A stretch of DNA of 64,000 nt. Origin: Parelaphostrongylus tenuis (taxonomy: Eukaryota; Nematoda; Chromadorea; Rhabditida; Metastrongylidae). Positions 12,400 through 24,790 of this stretch are shown here, piece after piece. The translations under genes were made by a program, and so were the position numbers. Every line of letters starts with the position of its first letter. The stretch's first letter is position 1. The stretch lies in the NCBI GenBank assembly GCA_019055375.1, contig JAHQIW010007394.1, positions 27,679 through 91,678 of the forward strand, given 5' to 3'. Under the pieces are notes generated by a model, which saw nothing but the letters and a program-made list of their open reading frames with translations, ran no database searches and was not told the DNA's origin.

Positions 12400-14380
12400 C
12401 ATACTTCCAGGAACAGTTGTGTCCTGCAAATGCGTATGTAAGGCACAAATATTTTCGTTCTACTGCGCATTACAAAAACTTTCAGAAAAAGAGCACGTAG
12501 TGTATTACTCAGGGTGTAACAAAGGAAATGTGTTATTTGAGCTGAATTGGTCACCTGGAACTTTTATTAGTTGCTTCTGTATTAAACTCTTCGTATTGGA
12601 TTATCGTTTATCACTCAACAACACTACAACACCAGCTGCAGTAGGTGGATAAGAATACAGATAGTGTAGACAATGGAATAACAGTTGAGTGAATATCCAA
12701 GCAGACAAGGGCGAGCCTAGATTCAACTTCCTGCTACTTATATTCATATTATTGAAGACTGGGTTTGTGGTCAAACAAGAACAAAGTTGAAGCTAAGGAT
12801 GGAGGTAGCAGATCAAGATTAGAGAACACACATTCATCAATAGTTTATGTGAAGAGTAGATTTGCCAAAACAGGTTCAGTTACGTGACTAATTCATATGC
12901 GCTAAGGAGGGTCACACGGCTTGAGTTAGTCATGAGAGTGTTTGAGCAATTACTGTCAACAGTATCTAAAGTGCATCGAAAGTTCACTCGTTTTTGCAAA
13001 CATAGACCAACAAAGTTGGAATGCATGAGAATACGTGATTGGAGCGTGCAACTCGATAATTTACACCTGAGAAGAGTTAGACAACACTCAGATTAATCAC
13101 CAGCACTCTTATGAGAAGTTCTTGTTCAGCGAAAGGGGCCGTTTCTTCATTTGTTCTCGAATAACATTCTTGTACCGATGATTCATTAACGCATTCAGCC
13201 ATCCATCATTGCAGAATTTATTTGCGCAACCCATTCACCGATCGCTCTCAAAGGCCATTTCGTAAGTGCCACTTTTTCTCATGTCCACTCTCTCGGTCGT
13301 TTTTTCTCTCGACATTACGAACTACTCATCGACATCACCAACGCACTATAGTAATGTAGTGAAATCTTCTTTTGATGTTCTTCACTCTATGATCACGTAA
13401 TTCATCTCCACGTGTCTTTGAGATTTATATTTCATGTTATTGTTCATTCTCAGATTTTCTCAACTAGCTTCATACTGACTGATTTTCTAACTAAATTTGA
13501 TCAACGCTCTTTAATTCTGTGTTTCTTCGACAAAGGAAGTTTCCTAAGTGAAATATACAAACAAAATCATTTTGTGTTTCTATGTGATTTACTCTTTTCA
13601 CCCTCTAGGATCGATGTGTTGGTAGCATATTTGTCTGAGATTTTAATCAGAAATCAGAAAATCTTTAAAGGTGGAAGCGCTCTATTTAGATACGCGGATC
13701 TTTCTTCGTGGGCATAAATTATTTGTCCATTTTTGAACCACTGCCTTAGTTTTCATTAACTACCTATTTTTCTTTTTCTGAGGCAGAATGTAGTGTAAAA
13801 CTCAACTGCAAGAATGCCGAGAAAAAAAAAACAAAATGCGAAACCTCAATTGCGTTTTGAACCAGTCCCATCCTTAACAGGAGGTGCTCATGTGCTACTA
13901 CGCCATGTAACGCCTTTGTTCTGCATTCTTCGAGTTATGTCTGACTTCAATGGATGCCATCAGTTATCACCCGCCAACGAGAATATCCTGAGGCGCATAT
14001 AGGCGCTGAACCAAGCTAAAGCGAAGCTATAATCGAAATCACTGTGTTCTAACTTTATTTATTGTTTGTTCTTTCTCATGACGAAGCACCATGTGGAATA
14101 CAACCACAGGGATGCTGACAGACGAGCAAAACTGGAATCTCATTTGATTCCGATCCGCGACGTCTTGAGGTAATCCATCACACCAACCGAGGCTCTTGCT
14201 CCGCCTTTCTCTCAGCATTGCATTAATTCCACTGGCGCGATCGGCGTCAACAATTAACAGGAAAGGTAAATGCAAGTTCAAAGTCCACCTAAAGTTTTGA
14301 GTTTCGCTTTTTCGCTTTGAGACCTCCTCTATATCATTTCTTTCTTATTTTATACCACATTTGTAAACCATTGAAAAATT
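12400..14380. other. Intergenic DNA, nothing recognised
   Basis: Several 60-100 codon open frames (12419-12652, 12884-13096, 13412-13717, 14039-14281 minus) have no recognised domain and no splice context. They are not called as genes. Confidence 0.35.
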
Positions 14381-15739
14381 GATACCGATGTTTGAGAAAT
14401 CCTACCAGTTTACTGCCTTCCAAGCCTTTTCCCCTTCGTCGAGGCTTGAAGGTGTTGCTAGGTCTTGGACTACCATGTAGGGCGGAGATCCATCCCACCA
14501 GTAGAAATCCTAAATAGGAGGTAGTCCAGTGTTTCCACTTGAAAACTTAGCTTAGGGTAGGTCATAATAATAATTATTACCACCGCCTCCGTATCAACTA
14601 ATTGCAAGGTAAAAGATTTATCTCCAATTTAGAAGGGCTGGTGAATGCCTGCTGTGGTAACGACCTGAGGAAGGCTCAAGCTAGGGTCCCCGAGACTCCG
14701 CGAAACATCAGTAGCTACTGAGCAAATTTTTTTGCCTTAGTACACAGCATCAGGATGATCTCGTCTACGAAGTCAAGGAAAAAGACGACCGGTGAGAGAA
14801 ATCAAATCTTGGGCTTTGACAGGAAGATTGGAAACGAACAAAATGAACATGTCGCAGAGACGCCAGAGAGACTTTTTCTTGCTTTGTACCTTTAACATCA
14901 CTACACTCTTCCCAAACGTCGACGTAAATATTTTTCTTGAAGCCGTTGGTTACATTTAACTATATTGGATTGCTTCAGAAGGAACGAGAAGCAGAAAGCT
15001 TAACATTTGATAGCTAAGCAACGGAGCTTTTGCCGTTTCTGGAGAACGTTTTCTTCACATACATAGAAGGGATCGGCTTTGCCGTTCACTCACATGTCTC
15101 CCATCTAATCATTTCGTACGAAGCCTTATCACTACGCTTGGCTATCCTTCGTCTCCATCTTCTGTGTTTAAGGAAAGTTATTATTATTGACTGCTGCTCA
15201 CCAACCTGTACAGCTGATAGGAGCAAAATGGAAGCCATCTATAGTAAGTTAGAAAGAGCAACCCACAGCGAATAGTCTTCTGTTCTACAACAAGGACAGT
15301 CATTGCAATAATAAATCTTTCTACAAATGCGATAAATGGGAGTTTAGCTTCAGATCACGAAGAACCAGCGAGAACAAGTACGATTAAGACAATTTGGTTT
15401 GAGAGAACGAAATGAGGACGATAACCGTTTTATAGAGCGCTTGTCCGCAGCACATGTTTCATGAAAACTAATTTTTGTGAAGAGCAAAATCATTTAAGAA
15501 CATTTAGTCTTCTAACGGCACGACTTATGTAAAGATCGGTAATCTTCTTGTAAACGGAAAACGAGGCACTGACACCTCATTGGTACCTGCTATGTCTGGA
15601 TTCTGTGCGGGATCTAATTACCACCTTCTAAATGCAAAGCTTCGATTAAAGCATTAACTGTAGACGAACTGCTGTCATTATCTAGTAAATGACAAAACAT
15701 TTCGTGTGCAACAAACATGTTCTAAACAAAATCGTCTTC

Positions 15740-16160
15740 TTATATATCACCTGTATCATCTGCCGCCCCGCTGATCGTCGAGTAACTCGAGCGGGCACTA
15801 GCAAAACTTCCATTTTTCCCTATCGCGTTTAAGAGTAGCCCAGTGGGTCCTCCTCGCTCTAGGAATTCGTTAAGCATCATATCTTTCGTTTAGTCGTTAC
15901 ACGAATAAATCAAATCATCGGTCGGTAGACTTCCTGTGGAGCGCTTGATATTCCGAGGAATCCAGTTGGTAACGGCTCTCGTCCATCGGTTGTCGTTGAA
16001 GCGCATCAAGTGTCCGGTCCACCTTATTTTCGAGATCTTAGCATGTAGAATGGCGTCTTTGATCTTCGTCAGCGTAGCTCGGAACTTCGGATCCTTTCCC
16101 TTATTTGCGAGACACGGGATACTCTCCTCCTTTTACATCTGGCAGATAAAGGTAAACCCG
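15740..16160 (-). mobile_element. RTE 3' fragment of the second RTE subfamily, nested
   Basis: The minus strand reads DAILHAKISKIRWTGHLMRF, then RWTRAVTNWIPRN. This is the same C-terminal region as at 30170-30330 and 35510-35640, where the text is RDAVLHARLSKI and TDWIPR. It sits inside the plus-strand RTE element, so it arrived later or by rearrangement. Confidence 0.7.
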
Positions 16161-17187
16161 ACCTTTGAAGCAGCTTAGAAACGACGTAGCCTGAAATAGT
16201 ATTGTCGTGGTCTTCGTAACAATTATGCCTCACTCTACGCCTTGAAGAGCGAGGAAAAGACCATTATTACATCTACCATAAATGAAATCAAACAGAAAAG
16301 CTCTGTGCCAATCTCTTCCATTACACCGCCGCCTATTCGATCTCAAAATTCACACTGAGGTGAGAACCCGAGACTCTATTGTCTGAAGTTTTATTTGCGA
16401 TAAAAAGCATGGGGAGAGGCGGAGCTTCACGACTTGACAATATCATCACCAACTTCCCCAGAGCGAGAGGCCCTCATGTGCATGTAATTCTCGTATCACC
16501 ATTGTACACTCAAAAAGAAGAAAATCCAAATCAGTTAAGAACTTTACGCGCAGCCGTCTTACATGAGAAGGCTGACATTAGAAATCTTCCTTAATTAGCG
16601 ACCAATATTTTTCTGATGAACTCAGCAATCTGTTCTTGAAGATTACCCCTGTGCGCATACCAAAGATCTTCGATGAGGCACAACCAGCTAGCCAAGTAGG
16701 ATTCCAACAAAAAAATCACTATTGAACCACATCCAAACTGTGTCATGGATTATTGTAGTATTTCGGGAATGTCATCCACTTGCTGTCCCAAATTCATCCA
16801 CTAAGAGAAAGCGTTACAAATCGCAACGAGTGCAATCTTATCAGAGCTTGTCGGCCAAGGTGTAGACCCGTCCTATATACTGATACTGAATGATTGCTAT
16901 CAAAACTCTATACGAAAAGCAGCCTTTCCATTGAACCCTCTTAATACTCTTAGAAAAATTAGTTCAACAAAACGACTTTATGTCGTTAAGGTTGTCTCCT
17001 GCTATAATGAAGTGAATAATGAATCCGCTCCATTGAGGCGAGAGAGGCATGTAATGTTTCAGAATTTTCAATAAACCATCGTTTCACGAAACAGTTTGTA
17101 ATAAACCCCAGGACCGACTATCTATTAACCTTGGCATAGATTGAATAAATGACTATTTTCTTTCTTAAGCCGTTCCTAGGTGTTTTT

Positions 17188-17625
17188 AGATATTATTCAA
17201 CGAATATCTGCGAAACATACAACAATACAGTTAGTAATGCAGCATGAATACTACAATATTCGAGTTGGCTAACGTTTCGGCGGGTCGCCTTCTTCAGAGC
17301 CTGGAAAGAACATATTGTTCCACAATTCACTGAGCTAAAACCTCCATAACACCAGCAAGAAACGTAAAAAATGAATTTTGAATCGCATAGTAAATGCTTC
17401 ATTATAAATCACCATTATGATGTTGTGGGCCCCTTCAATCGTTCATTGAAAACTTGCCGCTTAAGGTCAGTGCATCAATGGGCTGTGCCTAACTCAGAAC
17501 GGAAAGATCACCCTGAAGAAGGCGACCCGCCGAGACGTTAGCCACCTCGAATATTGTAATATTCATGCTGCACTACTAACTGTATTGTTGTATGCTTCGC
17601 TGATATTCAATAAATAATATCAATA
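17188..17625. mobile_element. Palindromic element, family E, with inverted hammerhead-like motifs
   Basis: Arms 17188-17302 and 17512-17625 are near-identical reverse complements over about 110 bases (shared CATACAACAATACAGTTAGT and GCAGCATGAATA), enclosing about 210 bases. Each arm carries, reading towards its outer end, CTGAAGA, a GGCG/CGCC hairpin, GAAAC (GAGAC in the right arm) and GTTAGCC. No protein is encoded. High arm similarity compared with the decayed host RTE suggests it is younger. Confidence 0.75.
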
Positions 17626-18554
17626 ACACCTCGGAACGGCTTAACAGAAGAAAATACTCACTTATCGTTTCACGGACGATATCGTTCTTTTTGAAGAACG
17701 CCAATAAAACAGACGTGGTGCTTAATGAATCAACGATGTGGGGGAAAAAAAGAAGTAGACTACGCAGAAAACAGTACGAAGGAACAGTTGACAAAAATCC
17801 ATGGCCCGAAGGTGAACAAGCCGAAGTGGATAGTCCTCTGACTAAGTAGACTATTTTGTATGTGTATCTTGCACGTTCAGTAAACATGAAGATTGGTATG
17901 AGAGTGAGTCAGGAAAAAAAAAACAGAAGCAGCATGAACTGCACTAGGGCCTCTCAAAAAAACCATCGACGAAATAGTGGATCCTAACTCTGTGTTGACT
18001 TTTTTGATGCAACAGTCTTCCCAGCGCTCTGCTACGCAGTAGAGACGCGGGCTGATATTGCAAATACGTCAAGAAATCCGCCCACCACCCACAGAGCGCT
18101 TAAACAAAGTCTACCGAAATTTAAACGGCACTTGCAGAGTCTAGCTACTTGGCAAAACTTGGACTCCTCAAACTACCCCATCTTTTGTATCCAAGGTTTA
18201 CGTATCGACAATGAAATACTCATATGCCAGTCACATAACAAAAGAACACATGAGATGATTAAAAAGAACAGTGGAATGGACTTCAAAAAAACTAAGAAGT
18301 GCTTCTAGGCGACCACCCAGACAATGGGCTGACGTGTTTATGGCTAACGTCAACCATCTAAATTTGCAGATGATTAGTAGTTTGGAATCAAAGATTTAAC
18401 CATGTTCGGCACAGATTATCACCATAGACGGCAGTTCGCTAGCAAAGAAAGTATTGGAAATGCGCTGAAGCTTCCAGCACAGGCAAAGGAGGGCCATATA
18501 AGTAATTAAATAACTAAGTTATTGCAATCTGAATCGTATTATGAATCCATTAAT

Positions 18555-19065
18555 AGAAATTATAATGGAGGATAGATCTGTCATCTTTCTGACTTTCCTT
18601 CCGGAAATCTGACATAGTCTTTAGTCAATAAAAAGTCGAACAACGCCTGTTAAGCACAGGATAAGCCCTGAACACCTGGAGAGCAGTGCACTTGTCTCCG
18701 TCAATACATCGGCTCGGTTTTCCACACGTTACCTGTTATAACTGACAATATACACTGCCAAGATTGTCTTATCGTCTAAATAGGAATTCTTAAGAAAGTC
18801 TACAGCTAATGTTCGATCTGACTGCTGCCGGACCCCTCCAGACTATACAGTAGCATCATCGACTACGAGATTTATGGAAAAGTAAGGTGAGGACAGCCGC
18901 TTTAAAAAGCAGGACTTGAAGAAAAAAACTGTATATCACATCCACGTAATGACAGGGCATAGTGAAGTTTTGAGATAGTACAAGAGACCACTGTGTCTCA
19001 CTTTCATCGAATCAAAGAAAGCGTTTTGTTTAGTTGAACTGGTAGTCCTAGGCGCTCTGGACAGT
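18555..19065 (+). mobile_element. RTE internal fragment (linker to early RT)
   Basis: DRSVIFLTFLPEI corresponds to ESVIPPVFPSEIRHA in the copy at 34240. A stretch ending YKRPLCLTFIESKKAF near 18990-19060 corresponds to the RT motif LTFIDLRKAF. Stops break every frame. Confidence 0.65.
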
Positions 19066-19069
19066 CAGG

Positions 19070-19630
19070 ATATTCTGTCCAGTACGCAAAGATGTTTATG
19101 ACCTATATAGAAGTTTTACGATTGAAATATCACCACATTGCCTATAACGATATTAACACGGACGAAAGGAAAGGTTCAGAAGCGCGATACATTTTGCAAA
19201 AATTTATTTACGGGATTAGAATGGACAACATGTGGTAAAATCAGTGTTTGGCAACTAAGCCATTTGCAGTGTTGATAACATTGTTCTTATAACAGAAACC
19301 ATAGTAGGCACAAAAAATGCTGCTTGACTTCAACAATTGTTGTCAAAGGATTAATGTTAATAATTTTCATGATGATCGTAATCATGTGATGTGGATCCGT
19401 TTCGTATGTGCTATCCAAGCTCAGTGGAATGATTATCCAAAGATACTCTAAAATTCCATTAATAAGGTGGGATGTGTTGGAGATTAGACGCATGCATGCA
19501 CTTTTTCAGGGACCTCGTTATACCTTTTTTCCTCACTTCCGAATTTTTTCGTTCTTTCACTTTGATTAGGCACTTTTTTCGGAACTATGTGTTAGACGAC
19601 GACAGATTTATAAGCCGATCTCATTTGCTG
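19070..19630. other. Unassigned DNA
   Basis: No gene or repeat family was recognised. Confidence 0.35.
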
Positions 19631-19634
19631 GACG

Positions 19635-20400
19635 AGACATTCCATAGGAGTGTCAGTAATAATTCGAAAGTTCAAATCTCTGGCTAGAGCCCAACTTCAA
19701 GGGTTTTTTAAAACACCCTTTTATAACGCTGTTAAATTCAGAAAAAAATTATGTTTCACACTCTCCTCTCGCCTTCATTTCTACCACGCGTATGATTCAT
19801 TGGAGGCACAAAAAGCATATTAAAGTGAATTTTCTGCAGTATCAGAATAGTACGTTTTCTCTGAAGTTTTCGTCGATACGGTAAAAAATTCCCATTGAAT
19901 AACAATATTTCAAATGCAGCCTATCGCCCCGCCCCTCGCTCCGTGAATTAGCCGGTAAATAAGGTCGTCAAAAATGTGAAACTCGATAGATTTAACCTGC
20001 TAAATGGTATTCCCAGGAAAATAAGTACAGCTTTTGTATCATTTTAACATGCGACATCGAATGATTACTAATAGTCTAGAGAAAGAGCTCCTTCCGCCGA
20101 GGTTCAAAATACAAATTTTTTTTATCTCCTACAGCACTATCAGAAGAGCTTTTCCAAGAAGCAAACACATTTTTAAGTTATTAGAAACTTTTTCTATCGA
20201 ATAAGCACTAGCACTCTAAGGCTTTAAGGAAGGAGTTTTGTCCAGCGAAATATAAGTGAGATAAGAAAAAAATACGTGGTCGTGTTAAACTTAATTTCAT
20301 ATTGGATTTTACAGCGCTATAAAGGAGTGTTGTGAAAATACGGCCACGTAGAGCTCTATTCAGAGATTCGACCTTTCAAATGATTGCTTACACTTCTATG
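19635..20400. mobile_element. Fold-back element, family F, copy 3
   Basis: The left end (TAATTCGAAAGTTCAAATCT) and right end (AGATTCGACCTTTCAAATGA) are inverted matches. An inner pair, TTATAACGCTGT and ACAGCGCTATAA, also faces inward. No protein is encoded. Confidence 0.65.
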
Positions 20401-20699
20401 AAAATCTCCTATCCAACGAATAAAATCGGCATATAAATTCGTGTCCGTCTCACATGTCTCACACTTCAAGTCATATACTGTGGCTTTCCAGGTTGATGTG
20501 GTGAAGTACCGTGATGTACATGAAACATTAGCAGCAGCCAATTTCGCTGCGAGTAAAGAAATGACCAGAAAATGAGCAGCTGATAGCAAACCTTGGACAC
20601 ATCTCTTAAAAAACTAGTTTTGAAAATGTATTTCATTACCGAAAAGCGCGCATATTTGTCCTTTTTCTTTGCGAAATCAAACCACTCTTATATATGAAG

Positions 20700-21245
20700 T
20701 TTTCGGGGTAATTGTTCCAACGGGGAGAGGTGGAAGCCAAGACGGATGTGGTGCTCATTATGGCACAACTCGGGCTGATACCTCATACCCCCTCCAGCAC
20801 TTTCCTCCAGTCAGCAACGAACGCTTTATGTAACGTCACAACCAGGTAGTACTCGAGATTGCAAGGAGATTGGCTCAACCACTATTCTTCGTCGTTAAAA
20901 AGAAAACGAAAAACGATCCGAATGCTAGAAGTACTGGGATCCGCACAGCAAAATGTCATAGCAAGTCGTGTAAATAAACAAAATCACATCTTGACATTTT
21001 ATTGATCCGCGTTCACAGTGTTTTTTATCACTGTGTGAATCCCAGCACTTCTAGAATTCAATTCGTTTTTTCGTCTTATTCTTGAACACCATAGAATGCT
21101 AGTTGAGCGAATCTCCTTGCAACTTCAATAACCTGGCTGTGGCTTCCATAGAGCGTTGTTGTTCACTGCCGGAGAGAGTTGGGGTGGAGCCTGACTCCAC
21201 CCGCGCCGCACAACCACTCGCTCACGGAACCCCTTATCAATAACG
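20700..21245. mobile_element. Converging pair of family D tRNA-like SINE copies
   Basis: The plus copy (20700-20950) and minus copy (21010-21245) meet tail to tail through GGGATCCGCACAG and GTGTGAATCCCAGC, making a fold-back of about 540 bases. Both share the body GCTAGAAGTACTGG / CCAGCACTTCTAG. Confidence 0.6.
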
Positions 21246-21255
21246 AAATTGCTTA

Positions 21256-21302
21256 TTATATATGCGTATATATATATATATATATAGTATATATACATAT
21301 AT
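21256..21302. repeat. (TA)n microsatellite
   Basis: TA dinucleotides with short interruptions. Confidence 0.9.
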
Positions 21303-21669
21303 AGTGAGAGATAGAGAGAGCGATTGGGAGGGAAATATGATAAACAACTCAACTCTGAAATCAACCCTTCCGGGGCGAAGTATAACCATTTCAATACATA
21401 AATTGTGGAAACCCCTCGCAGCAAAAAGTTTTTCTCAAAGTTTTAGTTGCCATACGAAGGCGTAAAAGACCATGCAGCCGTTGTTAGTTTTTGATCATTT
21501 TAATTTTTTGCGTTGTAGCAGAGAAAATAATACTATGTATCAAACTCAGTTCCCTTTGCTCGCTCGGTTGAAGTCTGTGAACGGCTTCTCACTGGAATTT
21601 TGGTAGTCATTCAATAATCAATCATAATTCTTTTTATCTGACCGCCACTTGCGGTGGTATGATCTTGTA

Positions 21670-22045
21670 ATATACCCAATAATGTGGAGTGCTGTGCAAG
21701 AACATTTGCGTCGGCCGGGATTTGCACCCAGATCTCACTCTTTCCGAGAGCATATGCTAACCGTTGCACCACCGACGCTCGTTTTGCACAGCACTCTTCT
21801 TACGCTATAAGGCATTAGCTGTCAACAGCCAACCGTTCCAACCAACAAGTGGGTTGAATACCAACAGCGGCTGCCCCGCGAGACCGTCGACGGTTGGCTG
21901 TTGATAGGTAACGCTTTGTAGCGTAAAAAGAGCGCTGTGCAAAACGAGCGCCGGTGGTGCAACGGTTCGCATACGCTCCCGGAAAGAGTGAGATCTGGGT
22001 TCGAATCCCGGTTGACGCAAATGTTTTTGCACAGCACCCCACATT
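21670..22045. mobile_element. Fold-back element with two divergent tRNA-like arms (family B)
   Basis: The arms are near-perfect reverse complements. The left arm carries a minus-strand and the right arm a plus-strand tRNA-like sequence. The right arm reads GGTGGTGCAACGGTTCGCAT (A-box-like) at about 21953 and GGGTTCGAATCCCGG (an exact B box) at about 22000. Between the boxes lies TCCCGGAAAGAGTG, longer than a normal anticodon arm. Flanking TGTTTTTGCACAGCACCCC is mirrored as GGAGTGCTGTGCAAGAACAT. It has internal pol III boxes but no evidence of decoding function. Confidence 0.75.
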
Positions 22046-22705
22046 ATTGAGTCATTCGATAGTTCAAATCTCGAGAATTCCGATACTAGAATTTACTTTG
22101 AAAATATTGACAAAAAGTGCCGTGAAAGAGGAAACAAGATTGCGTTTTGTACGCGGAATAGTTAACTCATCGCTTGAATATCAAAAGTGTTCATTTGGCA
22201 ATGTCAAACAAATGAAGTTTGTAACTATAAAACGATAGAACAAAGTCTCTTCTACCATGACAGGCAAGAAACTTGAGAATTTTTCTGTAACGGGGAAAAA
22301 ATTTCCAAATAAATAATGAGCATTGCGCGCCTCTCGAATGACGCTGAGCGCAGCGATTCCGACTACCGCCTCAAAAGGGCGCGTCATTCTAGAAGCGTGT
22401 GATTTTCGTTATCTATTCGAAAGTTTTTTCTTCATTGCAGAAAATTTTTCTGGCGTTTTTATCAGAATTGAAAGACTTTGTTCTAACGTTCTACAAATGC
22501 AAACGTTAATTTTTTGTTCCAAATTTCCAAGGAAATTCGCTATGAGATTCAAGCGGCGTGCTAACTACTTCAAGTGCGAAACGTGATCTTGTGTTCGTTT
22601 TTACAGCGCTCTATGTGAATTTTATCGAAAAATTACCTTTATTGTGAAAATTTCCGAAATCTGAGTTGTCGTGAGCTTTTGAATAACTCCCAGAATTTTA
22701 TGAAA
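22045..22705. mobile_element. Fold-back element, family F, copy 2
   Basis: It begins TCATTCGATAGTTCAAATCT directly at the end of the tRNA-like palindrome and ends with an inverted match at GAGCTTTTGAATAACTCC. The internal blocks TTTGGCAATGTC, GGGGAAAAAATTTCCAAAT and CTCTCGAATGA match copy 1. Confidence 0.65.
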
Positions 22706-22710
22706 GTTTT

Positions 22711-22853
22711 TTTCAGCAAGAAAGACCTCCAGAAAATCGTCTATCCAAATTGATGCGTTTCATCCCGAAAGGGTTATAGAAGAGAAGGCGAAGGATTTGA
22801 GTATTTCCCAGGATTGTCGAGGACATATTAAGGAGAACACAGAGCACTTGACA
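22711..22853 (+). CDS. Possible orphan exon, function unknown
   Basis: A polypyrimidine-CAG acceptor is followed by an open stretch reading SIQIDAFHPERVIEEKAKD and LSISQDCRGHIKENTEHLTR, ending at a GTGATT donor. Composition and splice context look coding, but no family was recognised and no partner exon was found. It could equally be a transposon remnant. Confidence 0.25.
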
Positions 22854-22859
22854 CGGTGA

Positions 22860-24670
22860 TTCCTCCCACTTTACCTTCACCCTTCCACTGGATGATTGCT
22901 ACTTTTTCTGTATAAAAGCCATCAACGATGTCGAACACCCATTTGAGAGGACGATAGTTAGTAGCTCTAAAAATGAAGATTAAGGCTTCATTTTCATTTT
23001 GCTCTTTTGTTGTAACCACTTCCAGAAAACAGAGTTGATGAAAAGTTTCGGTGGTATAAGGAACTAGTATGATGATATTTATCTAAATTATCAGACTATC
23101 TCTTCCATTACACCGCCTACACAGGTACTACAGCCTTTTCGGCGTTTTTTTCGATTATGGAACATCCATCAGTGCGGCTATACAAATGGTTAGCAAAGCC
23201 ACCACCAATGCGTTAACGGTCAGAATACAAGCGTTAATGATTTTCAAGACGGGACAAAAAATGGAAATCTGTGGTGGCTTTCTTCTTTTCGAGCGAACGG
23301 AGCTCATCAAACACGTTTGAATGGCAACATGGTCTTCAGATATCTCCACTGGGCTCTATACGAGGATTGATAGAGTAATAAGTGATAAGTCATTTTGGAA
23401 GGAAGATCTGATTTTTCTTCATATCTCAAAATATGAGCAGTTAAAAAAGATTATATACTAGGACCATAAGGTCTCTCTGTTGAGTTTTTTTTCAGTGGAC
23501 TTTCTAGGCTCAGAACGTGACGAATCCACCGAAATGTCGGCCAGTATTGCATAAAATCTGTCATGCTGTCAAATGCCCTTCGCCGTGTTTCTCACTATAA
23601 CATAACACCGTCCTCTTGCCTAATGCCACTTTGAAAAATATTTGATTAACATTTGATCGCTCCTGGGCACCCAAAAGAATAGGCACGATTCCGTAAATCG
23701 TCCGCAGCACTCAATTCATTATCGTTGCTTCGTTATTCCTTATTTCAAAGAAGAACAATCATTGACGAGTTTTTTTATAGGTCCTCATTGATTTATATTA
23801 TCAATTCAACGTTCCATAGCCTTCAACATGTTCATGTTGTTATTATAGTGCAGTTTATTCACAATGTTGAATCGATGAACTATCTGAGAAATTCTCGTCA
23901 CCGTAGCATCTGTTGATCATTCCGCAAAAAACATTTTTGAAGTGGCAGTCGTTCATCAAAAATGCGAAAATTAGTTTATAGCAAAGCTAGGCTAAGAATA
24001 GCATGGCTAGAATGTTGGCATTGTCTCTCATCTCGACAACGAAATATCAGAACGATATCGATTCTGAAGACCTTCCTTCGTCTTCTATGTTTACGTTCTC
24101 AAATTTCCCATAGTTTATGAAAGCACTTTTCGTTTACTTTTGGAGTGTTTTCTTTTTTGATATGAAATTTGATTTATCTGTCCTTTAATGTTCCATTTTA
24201 TTGAAAGAAGAAGAAAAACAAGAAAATGAATTCTCTAATGCCGATAAAATTTAAGAAATCGCGAAAATATGAAAATCGGTTACACTTCTATATTCTTCCA
24301 TGCTTCGTAGCTGTGAGACACGGGTATATCGGCTCAACTATATAATACTTCTGAAAATGTAAAAAAATTTATTATACCGTATTTGATCAGCGTCATTTTA
24401 CAAAATGCGTTTTACTATTACGTTTCTACATGACTGAACACTCACCTACAAAGCTCAGTATTTACTATAACCACGCTTACAAAATTGACAAACAGGCAAT
24501 TTTTCTTTTTTCGTTTTAGCTAATGTTCCAGTTTCTTAAGAGGACTTGTCTCAATCAGTTCCACTAATCGAAAGTAAATTCGATTGTCCATCTCAAAGTG
24601 CGCATCACAACATGCACAACTGCTCATGAATATTGAAGATTTTGGACTCGACTACATACGAGAGTTTTTG
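22860..24670. other. Intergenic DNA, nothing certain
   Basis: Open frames at 22828-23019 (-) and 23155-23349 (-) lack recognised domains. Nothing else is supportable. Confidence 0.35.
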
Positions 24671-24684
24671 AAATTTGTCAACTT

Positions 24685-24790
24685 CGTATATATTATATAT
24701 ATATATATATACGCATATATGTGTATATGCGTGTATATATATGCATAAATATATATGTAAGCATATATATATATATATATTTATATATAC
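24685..24790. repeat. TA/TATG-rich microsatellite
   Basis: Interrupted TA dinucleotides with GCATATATG units, weakly palindromic. Confidence 0.85.

Larger units (their letters stand above)
14390..18510 (+). mobile_element. RTE-type retrotransposon, near full-length but dead, with insertions
   Basis: Element landmarks appear in order. A G/C-richer 5' leader with GGCGGAGATCCATCCCACC lies near 14480. An endonuclease-domain stretch follows at 15060-15460 (AILRLHLLCLRKVIII, CSPTCTADRSKMEAIYSKLE). Next come the pre-RT linker at 16380-16450 (SEVLFAIKSMGRGGASRLD) and an RT stretch near 16848-16940 (LVGQGVDPSYILIL). The C-terminal end lies at 17990-18480 (PALCYAVET, RWADVF-like QWADVFMANVNHLN, then a terminal GGPYK). 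Frameshifts and stops are everywhere, so it cannot be mobile. It has been interrupted by a minus-strand RTE piece (15740-16160) and a palindromic element (17188-17625). Confidence 0.75.
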
